DNA of 64,000 nt from Chamaelirium japonicum (Eukaryota; Streptophyta; Magnoliopsida; Liliales; Melanthiaceae): contig OX393553.1 in the NCBI GenBank assembly GCA_947650365.1, forward strand, positions 41,649,949 to 41,713,948. Reading direction: 5' to 3'. The notes below the pieces were generated by a model. It ran no database searches and had not been told where the DNA came from. It saw only the letters and a list, made by a program, of their open reading frames with translations. Shown piece by piece: positions 38,860 through 53,226 of this stretch; position 1 is the first letter of the stretch, and each line of letters opens with the position of its first letter. The position numbers and the translations under genes are program-made.

Positions 38860-40599
38860 GAATGGATCATCGTATGAATGAGTAAGAATTAGAATGGATT
38901 GTATGAATGAATTAGAATGAATTAGAGTGGATCGTACGAATGAAATAGATCGTATGAATGAATTAGATTGGATCGTGGATACATTCGTGCGAATGAATTA
39001 GAATGGATCGTACGAATGAAATAGAATTCTTTGTACGAATGAATTAGAATGGATCATACGAATGAATTAGAATGGATCGTGTGAAAGAATTAGAATGGAT
39101 TGTATGAATGAATTAGAATGGATCGTATGAATGAATTAGAATGGATACATTCGTGCGAATGAATTAGAATGGATCATGCGAATGAAATAGAATGGATCGT
39201 ACGAATAAGTAAGAATGGATCGTACGAATGAATTAGAATGGATCGTATGAATGAATTAGAATGGATCATACGAATGAAATATAATGGATTGTATGAATGA
39301 ATTAGAATGGATCGTACCAATGAATTAGAATGGATCATACGAATGAGTAAGAATGGATCATACGAATGAAATACAATGGATTGTACGAATGAATTAGAAT
39401 GGATGGTACGAATGAGTTAGAATGGATCATATGAATGAATTAGAATGGATCGTATGAATGAATTAGAATGGATCGTATGAATGAAATAGAATGGATTGTA
39501 TGAATGAATTAGAATGGATCGTACGAATGAATTAGAATGGATCGTATGAATGAATTAGAATAGATCGTCCGAATGAATTAGAATGGATCGTACGAATGAG
39601 TAAGAATGGATCGTACGAATGAATTAGAATGGATATATTCGTGCAAATGAATTAGAATGGATCATACGAATGAGTAAGAATGGATTGTATGAATGAATTA
39701 GAATGGATCGTACGAATGAATTAGAATGGATCGTATGAATGAATTAGAATGGATCGTGCGAATGAATTAGAATGGATCGTATGAATGAATTAGAATGGAT
39801 TCGTACGAAGGAATTAGAATGGATCGTACGAAGGAATTAGAATGGATCGTACGAATGAGTTAGAATGATTCGTACGAAGGAATTAGAATGGATCGTACGA
39901 AGGAATTAGAATGGATACATTCGTGCGAATGAATTAGAATGGATCGTATGAATGAATTAGAATGGATACATTCGTGCGAATGAATTAGAATGGATCGTAC
40001 AAATGAATTAGAATAAATCGTATGAATGAATTAGAATGGATCATACGAATGAATTAGAATGGATCGTGTGAAAGAATTAGAATGGATTGTATGAATGAAT
40101 TAGAATGGATCGTATGAATGAATTAGAATGGATCGTACGAATGAATTAGAATGGATCATACGAATGAATTAGAATAGATACATTCGTGCGAATGAATTAG
40201 AATGGATCATACGAATGAGTAAGAATGGATCGTACGAATTAAATAGAACGGATCGTACGAATGAATTAGAATTGATCGTACGAATGAATTAGAATAGATC
40301 GTGTGAAAGAATTAGAATGGATTGTATGAATGAATTAGAATGGATCATATGAATGAATTAGAATGGATAGTACGAATGAATTAGAATGGATCGTACGAAT
40401 GAATTAGAATGGATACATTCGTGCGAAAGAATTAGAATAGATCGTATGAATGAATTAGAATGGATCGTATGAATGAATTAGAATGGATATATTCGTGCAA
40501 ATGAATTAGAATGGATCGTATGAATGAATTAGAATGGATCGTACGAATGAATTAGAATGGATACATTCGTGCGAATGAATTAGAATGGATAGTATGAAT

Positions 40600-43400
40600 G
40601 AATTAGATTGGATCGTATAAATGAATTAGAATGGATCGTGCGAATGAATTAGAATGGATCGTATGAATGAATTAGAATGGAATGGATTGTATGAATGAAT
40701 TCCTTCGTACGAATGAATTAGAAAGGATCGTATGAATGAATAAGAATGGATCGTACGAAGAAATTAGAATGGATCATACGAATGAAATAGAATGGATCGT
40801 ACGAAGGAATTAGAATGGATCGTACGAAGGAATTAGAATGGTGCGATTGAATTAGAATGGATTATGTGAATGAATTTGAATGGATCGTACGAATGAATTA
40901 GAATAGATCGTACGAATGAATTAGAATAGATACATTCGTGCGAATAAATTAGAATGGATCGTACGAATGAGTAAGAATGGATTGTGCGAATGAATTAGAA
41001 TGGATCGTGCGAATGAATTAGAATGGATCGTGCGAATGAATTAGAATAGATTGTGCGAATGAATTAGAATGGATCGTACGAATGAATTAGAATGGATACA
41101 TTCGTGCGAATGAATTAGAATGGATCGTACGAATGAATTAGAATGGATACATTCGTGCGAATAAATGAATTAGAATGGATCGTGCGAATGAATTAGAATG
41201 GATCGTACGAATAAATTAGAATGGAATGGATTGTATGAATGAATTCCTTCGTACGAATGAATTAGAATGGATCGTATGAATGAATAAGAATGGATCATAC
41301 GAAGGAATTAGAATGGATCATACGATTGAAATAGAATGGATCGTACGAAGGAATTAGAATGGATCGTACGAAGGAATTAGAATGGTGTGAATGAATTAGA
41401 ATGGATTGTGCGAATGAATTAGAATGGATCGTACGAATGAATTAGAATAGATCGTATGAATAAATTAGAATGGATACATTCGTGCGAATGAATTAGAATG
41501 GATTGTACGAATGAATTAGAATGGATCGTGTGAATGAATTAGAATGGATCGTGCGAATGAATTAGAATGGATCGTGCGAATGAATTAGAATGGATACATT
41601 CGTGCGAATGAATTAGAATGGATCGTGTGAATGAATTAGATTGGATCGTATAAATGAATTAGAATGGATCGTGCGAATGAATTAGAATGGATCGTACAAA
41701 TGAATTAGAATGGAATGGATTGTATGAATGAATTCCTACGTACGAATGAATTAGAATGGATCGTATGAATGAATAAGAATGGATCGTACGAAGGAATTAG
41801 AATGGATCATACGAATGAAATAGAATGGATCGTACGAAGGAATTAGAATGGATCGTACGAAGGAATTAGAATGTGCGAATGAATTAGAATGGATTGTGTG
41901 AATGAATTAGAATGGATCGTAAGAATGAATTAGAATAGATCGTACGAATGAATTAGAATGGATACATTCATGCGAATGAATTAGAATGGATCGTACGAAT
42001 GAGTAAGAATGGATTGTACGAATGAATTAGAATGGATCGTGCGAATGAATTAGAATGGATCATGCGAATGAATTAGAATGGATATATTCGTGCGAATGAA
42101 TTAGAATGGATCGTATGAATGAATTAGATTGGATCATATAAATGAATTAGAATGGATCGTGCGAATGAATTAGAATGGATCGTACGAATGAATTAGAATG
42201 GAATGGATTGTACGAATGAATTCCTTCGTACGAATGAATTAGAATGGATCGTATGAATAAATAAGAATGGATCGTACGAAGGAATTAGAATGGATCATAG
42301 GAATGAAATAGAATGGATCGTACGAAGGAATTAGAATGGATCGTACGAAGGAATTAGAATGGTGCGAATGAATTAGAATGGATTGTGCGAATGAATTAGA
42401 ATGGATCGTACGAATGAATTAGAATGGATACATTCGTGCGAATGAATTAGAATAGATCGTACGAATGAGTAAGAATGGATTTTACGAATGAATTGGAATG
42501 GATCGTGCGAATGAATTAGAATAAATCGTGCGAATGAATTAGAATAGATTGTGCGAATGAATTAGAATGGATCGTACGAATGAATTAGAATGGATACATT
42601 CGTGCGAATGAATTAGAGTGGATCGTATGAATGAATTAGATTGGATCGTATAAATGAATTTGAATGGATCGTGCGAATGAATTAGAATGGATTGTACGAA
42701 TGAATTAGAATGGAATGGATTGTATGAATGAATTCCTTCGTACGAATGAATTAGAATGGATCGTATGAATGAATAAGAATGGATCGTACGAAGGAATTAG
42801 AATGGATCATACGAATGAAATAGAATGGATCGTACGAAGGAATTAGAATGGATCGTACGAAGGAATTAGAATGGCGCGAATAAATTAGAATGGATTGTGC
42901 GAATGAATTAAAATGGATCGTACGAATGAATTAGAATAGATCGTACGAATGAATTAGAATGGATACATTCGTGCGAATGAATTAGAATGGATCGTACGAA
43001 TAAGTAAGAATGGATTGTACGAATGAATTACAATGGACCGTGCGAATGAATTAGAATGGATTGTGCGAATGAATTAGAATAGATTGTGCGAATGAATTAG
43101 AATGTATCGTACGAATGAATTAGAATGGATACATTCGTGTGAATGAATTAGAATGGATCGTACGAATGAATTAGAATGGAATGGATTGTATGAATGAATT
43201 CCTTTGTACGAAAGAATTAGAATGGATCGTATGAATGAATAAGAATGGATCGTACGAAGGAATTAGAATAGATCATACGAATGAAATAGAATGGATCGTA
43301 CGAAGGAATTAGAATGGATTGTACGAATGAAATAGTATGGATCGTACGAATGAAATAGAATGGATTGTATGAATGAATTAGAATGGATCGTACGAATGGA
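40600..43400 (+). repeat. Six-copy higher-order repeat of 466-544 bp
   Basis: A recognisable run recurs: GAATGGAATGGATTGTATG, then GAATTCCTTCGTACG, a GAATAAG unit, a GAAGG unit, a GAAATAG unit, two GAAGG units, then a shortened AATGGTGCG unit. The CC of GAATTCC lies at 40702, 41246, 41735, 42223, 42735 and 43201, giving spacings of 544, 489, 488, 512 and 466 bp. Single copies also exist at 24451, 26709, 34062 and 36195. Length differences arise from gain or loss of 23- and 28-bp units. Confidence 0.9.
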
Positions 43401-43579
43401 TTAGAATGGATCGTACGAATGAATTAGAATGGATACATTCGTGCGAATGAATTAGAATGGATCGTACGAATGAATTAGAATGGATCGTACGAATGAATTA
43501 GAATGGATCGTATGAATGAATTAGAATGGATTGTATGAATGAATTAGAATGGATCGTACAAATGAATTAGAATGGATCG

Positions 43580-44760
43580 TACGAATGAATTAGAATGGAT
43601 ACATTCGTGCGAATGAATTAGAATGGATCATACGAATGAGTAAGAATAGATCGTACGAATGAAATAGAATGGATTGTACGAATGAATTAGAATGGATCAT
43701 ACGAATGAATTAGAATGGATACATTCGTGCGAATGAATTAGAATGGATCGTACGAATAAGTAAGAATGGATCGTGCGAATGAAATAGAAAGGATCGTGCG
43801 AATGAATTAGAATGGATTGTACGAATGAATTAGAATGGATCGTATGAATGGATACATACGAATGAATTAGAATGGATCGTACAAATGAATTAGAATGGAT
43901 TGTATGAATGAATTAGAATGGATCGTGTGAATGAATTCGAATGGATCGTGCGAATGAAATAGAATGGATACAAATGAATTAGAATGGATCATACGAATGA
44001 ATTAGAATGGATCGTATGAATGAATTAGAATGGATCGTACGAATGAATTAGAATGGAACATACGAATGAATTAGAATGGAAACTTTCGTGCGAATAATTA
44101 GAATGGATCATACGAATGAGTAAGAATGGATCATACGAATGAAATAGAATGGATTGTACGAATGAATTAGAATGGATCATACGAATGAATTAGAATGGAT
44201 CGTACGAATGAATTAGAATGGATACATTCGTGCGAATGAATTAGAATGTATCATACGAATGAGTAAGAATAGATCGTACGAATGAAATAGAATGGATTGT
44301 ACGAATGAATTAGAATGGATCGTACGAATGAATTAGAATGGATCGTACGAATGAGTAAGAATGGATCGTGCGAATGAAATAGAAAGGATCGTGCGAATGA
44401 ATTAGAATGGATCGTACGAATGAATTAGAATGGATCGTATGAATGGATACATACGAATGAATTAGAATGGATCGTACAAATGAATTAGAATAGATTGTAT
44501 GAATGAATTAGAATGGATCGTGTGAATGAATTCGAATGGATCGTGCGAATGAAATAGAATGGATATAAATGAATTAGAATGGATCATACGAATGAATTAG
44601 AATGGATCGTATGAATGAATTAGAATGGATCGTACGAATGAATTAGAATGGAACATACGAATGAATTAGAATGGAAACTTTCGTGCGAATAATTAGAATG
44701 GATCATACGAATGAGTAAGAATGGATCATACGAATGAAATAGAAAGGATTGTACGAATGA
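43580..44760 (+). repeat. Two-copy tandem repeat of 595 bp
   Basis: GATACATACG is at 43851 and 44446, and AACTTTCGTG at 44081 and 44676, both exactly 595 bp apart. Shared rare units include GAAAGGATCG, GAATTCGAATGG, a shortened GATACAAATG unit and a shortened GAATAATTAG unit. The constant offset shows no net indel between the two landmarks. Confidence 0.9.
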
Positions 44761-46065
44761 ATTAGAATGGATCGTACGAATGAATTAGAATGGATTGTAC
44801 GAATGAATTAGAATGGATCGTACGAATGAATTAGAATGGATCGTATGAATGAATTAGAATGGATACATTCGTACGAATGAATTAGAATAAATCGTATGAA
44901 TGAATTAAATGTATCGTACGAATGAAATTGAATGGATCGTACGAATGAATTAGAATGGATACATTCGTGCGAATGAATTAGAATGGATCATACGAATGAG
45001 TAAGAATAGAATGGATACATTCGTGCATAGAATGGATCGTACGAAGGAAATTAGAATGGATCGTATGAATAAATAAGAATGGATCGTATGAATGAAATAG
45101 AATGGATTGTACGTATCAATTAGAATGGATCGTATGAATGAATTAGAATGGATCGTACTTATGAATTAGAATAGATTGTATGAATGAATTAGAATGGATA
45201 CATTCGTGCGAATGAATTAGAATGGATCATACGAATGAATTAGAATAGATCGTACGAATGAATTAGAATGGATCGTACGAATGAATTAGAATAGATCGTA
45301 CGAAGGAATTAGAATGGATCGTACGAAGGAATTAGAATAGATCGTATGAAAGAATTAGAATGGATACATTCCTGCGAAAGAATTAGAATAGATCGTATGA
45401 ATGAATTAGAATGGATCGTATGAATGAATTAGAATGGATCCTACGAATGAAATAGAATGGATCGTACGAATGAAATAAAATGGATCGTACGAATGAATTA
45501 GAATGGATCGTGCGAATGAATTAGAATGGATCGTGTGAAAGAATTAGAATTGATTGTATGAATGAATTAGAATGGATCGTATGAATGAATTAGAATAGAT
45601 CGTACGAATGAATTAGAATGGATACATTCGTGCGAATGAATTAGAATGGATCGTACGAATGAGTAAGAATGGATCGTACGAATGAAATAGAATGGATTAT
45701 ACGAATGAATTAGAATGGATCATACGAATGAATTAGAATGGATTGTACGAATGAATTAGAATGGATCGTACGAATGAATTAGAATGGATCGTATGAATGA
45801 ATTAGAATGGATACATTCGTGCGAATGAATTAGAATAGATTATGCGAATGAATTAGAATGGATCATACGAATGAATTAGAATGGATCATGCGAATGAATT
45901 AGCATAGATTGTGTGAATGAATTAGAATGGATCGTACGAATGAATTAGAATAGATACATTCGTACGAATGAATTAGAATGGATACATTCGTGCGAATGAA
46001 TGAATTAGAATGGATCATAAGAATGAATTAGAATGGATCGTACGAATGAATTAGAAAGGATCGTA

Positions 46066-48297
46066 ATCTAATTCATTCGATCTATTCTAATTCAATCATA
46101 CGATCCATTCTAATTCATTCATACAATCCATTCAAATTCTTTCACACGATCCATTCTAATTCATTCGTACGATCCATTCTAATTCATTCGTACAATCCAT
46201 TCAATTTCATTCGTACGATCCATTCTTACTCATTCGTATGATCCATTCTTTTTCATTCGCACGAATGTATCCATTCTAATTCCATTCTAATTCATTTGCA
46301 CGATCCATTCTAATTCATTCGCACGATCCATTATAATTTATTTGCACAATCCATTCTAATTCATTCGTACGATCCATTCTAATTCATTCGTACGATCCAT
46401 TCTAATTCATTCACACGATCCATTCTAATTCATTCGTACGATTCATTCTATGCACGAATGTATCCATTCTAATTCATTCGCACAATCCATTCTAATTCAT
46501 TCATACGATCCATTCTAATTCATTCGTACAATCCATTCTAATTCATTCGTACGATCTATTCTAATTCGTTCATACGATCCATTCAAATTCATTCATACGA
46601 TCCATTCTAATTCATTCACACGATCCATTCTAATTCAATCGTACGATCCATTCTAATTCATTCGTACATTCCATTCTATTTCATTCGTACGATCCATTCT
46701 TACTCATTCGTACGATCCATTCTAATTCATTCGCACGAATGTATCCATTCTAATTCATTCGTACAATCCATTCTATTTCATTCGTACGATCCATTCTTAC
46801 TCATTCATACGATCCATTCTAATTCATTCATACAATCCATTCTAATTCATTCATACGATCTATTCTAATTCATTCGTATGATCCATTCTAATTCCTTCGT
46901 ACGATCCATTCTATTTCATTCGTACGATCCATTCTTACTCATTCGTATGATCTATTCTAATTAATTCGCACGAATGTATCCATTCTAATTCATTCGTATG
47001 ATCCATTCTAATTTATTCGTACGATCCATTCTAATTTATTCGTACAATCCATTCTATTTCATTCGTACGATTGTACGATCCATTCTAATTCATTTGTACG
47101 ATCCATTCTAATTCATAAGTACGATCCATTCAAATTCATTCGTACAATCCATTCTAATTCATTCGTACGATCTATTCTAATTCCTTCATACGATCCATTC
47201 TAATTCATTCATACAATCCATTCTAATTCTTTCACACGATCCATTCTAATTCATTCATACGATCCATTCTAATTCATTCGTACAATCCATTCTATTTCAT
47301 TCGTACGATCCATTCTTACTCATTCGTATGATCCATTCTAATACATTCGTACGATATATTCTAATTCATTCGCACGAATGTATCTATTCTAATTCATTCG
47401 TACGATCCATTCTAATTCATTTGTACAATCCATTCCATTCTAATTCATTCGTACGATCCATTCTAATTTATTCATACGATCCATTCTAATTCATTCGCAC
47501 GATCCATTCTAATTCATTCGTACGATCCATTCTAATTCATTCATACGATCCATTCTAATTCATGCGCACGATCCATTCTAATTCATACGTACGATCCATT
47601 CTATTTCATTCGTACAATCCATTCTATTTCATTCGTACGATCCATTCTTACTCATTCGTATGATCCATTCTAATTCATTCGCACCAATGTATCCATTCTA
47701 ATTCATTTGCACGATCCATTCGAATTCACTCATACGATCCATTCTAATTCATTCGTATGATCCAGTCTAATTCATTTGTATCCATTCTATTTCATTCGCA
47801 CGATCCATTCGAATTCATTCACACGATCCATTCTAATTCATTCATACAATCCATTCTAATTCATTTGTACGATCCATTCTAATTCATTCGTATGTATCCA
47901 TTCTAATTCATTCATACGATCCATTCTAATTCATTCGTACGATCCATTCTAATTCATTCGCACGATCCATTCTATTTCATTCGCACGATCCATTCTTACT
48001 CATTCGTATGATCAATTCTAATTCATTCGCACGAATGTATACATTCTAATTCATTCGTACGATCCATTCTAATTCATTCGTACAATCCATTCTATTGCAT
48101 TCGTACGATCCATTCTTACTCATTCGTATGATCCATTCTAATTCATTCGCACGAATGTATCCATTCTAATTCATTCGTACGATCCATTCTTACTCATTCG
48201 TACGATCCATTCTAATTCATTCTCACGAATGTATCCATTCTAATTCATTCGTACGATCCATTCTAATTCATTCGTACAATCCATTCTATTTCATTCT
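46066..48297 (-). repeat. Long satellite block, - direction
   Basis: Several pentamer modules in '-' direction. Two 28-bp units at 48029 and 48149 are exactly 120 bp apart. Includes a GAATTCACTC module at 47722. The first 250 bp match the sequence after 50399. Confidence 0.9.
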
Positions 48298-48746
48298 AAG
48301 AATGGATCGTATGAATGAATTAGATTGGATCATATTAATGAATTAGAATGGATCGTGCGAATGAATTAGAATGGATCGTACGAATGAATTAGAATGGATC
48401 GTATGAATGAATTAGAATGGATACATACGAATGAATTAGAATGGATCGTATGAATGAATTAGATTGGATCGTAAGAATGAATTAGAATGGATCGTATGAA
48501 TGAGTAAGAATGGATCGTACGAATGAGTAAGAATGGATCGTACGAATGAAATAGAATGGATTGTACGAATGAATTAGAATGGATCGTACGAATGAATTAG
48601 AATGGATCGTGTGAAAGAAGTAGAATGGATTGTATGAATGAATTAGAATGGATCATACGACTGAATTAGAATGGATCGTATGAATGAATTAGAATAGATA
48701 GTGCGAATGAATTAGAATGGATACATTCGTGCGTAGAATGGATCGT
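48298..48746 (+). repeat. Satellite block, + direction
   Basis: The opening part (GATATTAATG-like, then GATACATACG) resembles 11.6-11.8 and 15.8-15.95 kb. GCGTAGAATGG tag near 48731, immediately before the flip. Confidence 0.88.
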
Positions 48747-49198
48747 ACAATCCATTCTAATTCATTCGTATACGATCCATTCTAATTCATTCGTACGATC
48801 CATTCTAATTCATTCGTACGATCCATTCTAATTTATTCGTACAATCCATTCTATTTCATTCGTACGATCCATTCTAATTCATTCATACGATCCATTCTAA
48901 TTCATTCGATCATACGATCCATTATAATTTATTCGTACGATCCATTCTAATTCATTCGTACAATCCATTCTATTTCATTCGTACGATCCATTCTTACTCA
49001 TTCGTATGATCCATTCTAATTCATTCGTACGATCCATTCTAATTCATTCATACGATCCATTCTAATTCCTTCGTATGATCCATTCTAATTCATTCGCACG
49101 AATGTATCCATTCTAATTCATTCGTACGATCCATTCTTACTCATTCGTATGATCCATTCTAATTCATTCGCACGAATGTATCCATTCTAATTCATTCG
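48747..49198 (-). repeat. Satellite block, - direction
   Basis: About 20 units including a pentamer module near 48957-49020 and a broken unit ATTCGATCATACG near 48904. Confidence 0.87.
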
Positions 49199-50103
49199 TG
49201 TGGATACATTTGTGCGAATGAATTTGAATGGATCGTATGAATGAATTAGAATACATTGTGCGAATGAATTAGAATGGATCGTACGAATGAATTAGAATGG
49301 ATCGTACGAATGAATTAGAATGGATCATACGAATGAATTAGAATGGATCGTAGGAATGAATTAGAATGGATCGTATGAATGAATCAGAATGGATACATTC
49401 GTGCGAATGAATTAGAATGGATCGTGCGAATGAATTAGAATGGATCGTACGAATGAGTAAGAATGGATCGTACGAATGAAATAGAATGGATTTTACGAAT
49501 GAATTAGAATGGATCGTACAAATAAATTAGAATGGATCGTATGAATAAATTAGAATGGATCGTATGAATGAATTAGTATGGATCATACGAATGAAATAGA
49601 ATGGATTGTACGAATGAATTAGAATGGATCATACGAATGAATTAGAATGGATCGTGTGAATGAATTAGAATAGATTGTGCGAATGAATTAGAATGGATCG
49701 TATGAATGAATTAGAATGGATCGTACGAATGAATTAGAATGGATCGTGTGAAAGAATTAGAATGGATTGTATGAATGAATTAGAATGGATCGTATGAATT
49801 AATTAGAATGGATCGTACGAATGAATTAGAATGGATATATTCGTGCGAATGAATTAGAATGGATCGTATGAATGAATTAGAATGGATCGTACGAATGAAT
49901 TAGAATGGATACATTCGTGCGAATGAATTAGAATGGATCATACGAATGAGTATAAATGGATCATACGAATGAAATTAGAATGGATCGTACGAATGAATTA
50001 GAATGGATCGTGCAAAGGATGGATACATTCGTGCGAATGAATTAGAATGGATCGTACGAATGAATTAGAATGGATCGTTTGAATGAATTAGAATGGATCG
50101 TAA
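49199..50103 (+). repeat. Satellite block, + direction
   Basis: Opens GTGTGGATACATTTGTGCG. A shortened unit GTGCAAAGGATGGATAC lies near 50010. Ends at GATCGTAACGAATGTATCC. Confidence 0.88.
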
Positions 50104-50398
50104 CGAATGTATCCATTCTAATTGATACGTACAATCCATTCTATTTCATTCGTACGATCCATTCTTACTCATTCATACGATCCATTCTAATTCATTCGCA
50201 CAATCTATTCTAATTCATTCGCACGATCCATTCTAATTCATTAGAATAGATTGTGCGAATGAATTAGAATGGATCATACGAATGAATTAGAATGGATACA
50301 TTCGTGCGAATGAATTAGAATAGATTGTGCGAATGAATTAGAATGGATCATACGAATGAATTAGAATGGATCGTACGAATGAATTAGAATGGATCGTA
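50104..50398. repeat. Two short blocks (-,+)
   Basis: '-' about 50104-50240, '+' 50241-50398. The closing junction GATCGTAATCTAATTC is the second copy of the one at 46059. Confidence 0.85.
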
Positions 50399-52589
50399 AT
50401 CTAATTCATTTGATCCATTCTAATTCAATCATACGATCCATTCTAATTCATTCATACAATCCATTCTAATTCTTTCACACGATCCATTCTAATTCATTCG
50501 TCCGATCCATTCTAATTCATTCGTACAATCCATTCTATTTCATTCGTACGATCCATTCTTACTCATTCGTATGATCCATTCTAATTCAGTCGCACGAATG
50601 TATCCATTCTAATTTATTCGTACGATCCATTCTAATTCATTCATACGATCCATTCTAATTCTTTCGTATAATCCATTCTAATTCATTCGTACAATCCATT
50701 CTTTTTCATTCGTACGATCCATTCTTACAAATTCGTACGATCCATTATAATTCATTCGCACGAATGTATCCATTCTAATTCATTCGTACGATCCATTCTA
50801 ATTCATTCATACGATCCATTTTAATTCATTCATACAATCCATTCTAATTCTATCACACGATCCATTCTAATTTATTCGTACGATCCATTCTAATTCATTC
50901 GTACAATCTATTCTATTTCATTCGTACGATCCATTCTAATTCATTCGTACGATCCATTCTAATTCATTCATACGATCTATTCTAATTCTTTTGCAAGAAT
51001 GTATCCATTCTAATTCATTCGTACGATCCATTCTAATTCCTTCGTACGATCCATTCTAATTCCTTCGTACGATATATTCTAATTCATTCGTACGATCTAT
51101 TATAATTCATTCGTACGATCCTTTCTAATTAATTCGCACGAATGTATCCATTCTAATTCATTCATACAATCTATTCTAATTCATAAGTACGATCCATTCT
51201 AATTCATTCGTACGATCCATTCTTACTCATTCGTACGATCCATTCTAATTTCCTTCGTACGATCCATTCTACACACGAATGTATCCATTCTATTCTTACT
51301 CATTCGTATGATCCATTCTAATTCATTCGCACGAATCTATCCATTCTAATTCATTCGTACGATCACTTCTATTTCATTCGTACGATCCATTCTAATTCAT
51401 TCATACGATCCATTCTAATACATTCGTACGATCTATTCTAATTCATAAGTACGATCCATTCTAATTCATTCATACGATCCATTCTAAATGATACGTACAA
51501 TCCATTCTAATTCATTCATACGATCCATTCTAATTCATTCATACAATCCATTCTAATTCTTTCACACGATCCATTCTAATTCATTCGTACGATCCATTCT
51601 AATTCATTCGTACGATCCATTGTAATTCATTCGTACAATCCATTCTTATTCATTCGTACGATCCATTTCTTACTCAATCGTATGATCCATTCTAATTCAT
51701 TCGCACGAATGTATCCATTCTAATTCATTCATATGATCATTGTAATTCATTCGTACGATCCATTCTAATTCATTCATACGATCCAATCTAATTCATTCAT
51801 ACGATCCATTCTAATTCATTCGTACGATCCATTCTAATTCCTTCGTACGATCCATTCTAATTCATTCATACGATCCATTCTAATTCATTCACACGAATTT
51901 ATCCATTCTAATTCATTGGTACAATCTATTTAATTTCATTCGTACGATCCATTCTTACTCAGTCGTATGATCCATTCTAATTCATTCGCACGAATGTATC
52001 CATTCTAATTCATTCGTACGATCCATTCTAAAACATTCGTACGATCCATTCTAATTTATTCGTACAATCCATTCTAATTCATTCGTACGATCCATTTCTT
52101 ACTCATTCGTATGATCCATTCTAATTCATTTATACGATCCAATCTAATTCATTCATACAATCCATTCTAATTTTTTCGCATTCTAATTCATTCGTACGAT
52201 CCATTCTAAAACATTCGTACGATCCATTCTAATTTATTCGTACAATCCATTCTAATTCATTCGTACGATCCATTTCTTACTCATTCGTATGATCCATTCT
52301 AATTCATTTATACGATCCAATCTAATTCATTCATACAATCCATTCTAATTTATTCGCACGATCCATTCTAATTCATTCATACGATCCATTCTAATTCATT
52401 TATACAATCCATTCTAATTCGTTGCACAATCTATTCTAATTCATTCGTACGATCCATTCTAATTCCTTTGTACGATCCATTCTAATTCTAATTCATACGA
52501 TCTATTCTAATTCATTCGCACGAATATATCCATTCTAATTCATTCGTATGATCCATTCTAATTCATTCGCATGATCCATTCTAATTCAT
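50399..52589 (-). repeat. Long satellite block, - direction
   Basis: Contains a 178-bp near-perfect tandem duplication (52.03-52.36 kb) and many GTACAATCC/TATTTCATTC units. A compact scrambled spot is near 51265-51300 (CATTCTACACACGAATG, then TATTCTTACTC). Confidence 0.9.
52025..52365 (-). repeat. 178-bp tandem duplication
   Basis: AAAACATTCG is at 52030 and 52208. What follows is nearly identical in both copies, including a TTTCTTACTC variant and GATCCAATCTAATTC. The join lies in a run of T near 52173. Near-identity suggests a young event. Confidence 0.9.
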
Positions 52590-53226
52590 TGGATTATGCG
52601 AATGAATTAGAATGGATCGTACGAATGAATTAGAATGGATCATATGAATGAATTAGATTGGATCGTCTCAATGAATTAGAATAGATCGTATGAATGAATT
52701 AGAATGGATCGTATGAATGAATTAGAATGGATCGTATGAATGAAATAGAATGGATCGAACGAATGAATTAGAATGAATCGTGTGAATGAATTAGAATGGA
52801 TCGTACGAATGAATTAGAATGGATATATTCATGCGAAGGAATTAGAATGGATCGTACAAATGAATTAGAATGGATCGTACGAATGAATTAGAATGGATCG
52901 TATGAATGAATTAGATTGGATTGTATGTATGAATTAGAATGGATCATACGAATGAATTAGAATAGATCATACGAATGAATTAGAATGGATCGTGCGAATG
53001 AATTAGAATAGATTGTGCGAATGAATTAGAATGGATTGTATGAATGAATTAGAATGGATCGTACGAATGAATTAGAATGGATACATTCGTGCGAATGAAT
53101 TAGAATGGAACGTACGAATGAATTAGAATGGATACATTCGTGCGAATGAATTAGAATGGATTGTATGAATGAATTAGAATGGATCGTACTTATGAATTAG
53201 AATGGATCGTACGAATGAATTAGAAT
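52590..53226 (+). repeat. Satellite block, + direction
   Basis: About 27 units. It opens GGATTATGCGAATG and ends TTAGAATACGATCC. Confidence 0.88.

Larger units (their letters stand above)
38860..46065 (+). repeat. Longest single-direction block (7.2 kb)
   Basis: All units point one way for about 7.2 kb. It holds the six-copy GAATTCCTTCG higher-order repeat (40.6-43.4 kb) and the two-copy 595-bp repeat (43.6-44.8 kb). The absence of flips here contrasts with the 46-58 kb region and fits recent local expansion of one orientation. It ends at GATCGTAATCTAATTC, a junction shared with 50394. Confidence 0.92.

Noticed and set aside
40660-40690. Human-type satellite II/III (GGAAT repeats)
   Set aside because: GAATGGAATGG occurs only once per module, and the dominant unit with GATCGTAC and AATTAG is not a GGAAT array.
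40702-43210. GAATTC/GATC/CGTACG restriction sites as regulatory operators
   Set aside because: They are by-products of the monomer sequence and recur at monomer or module spacing.
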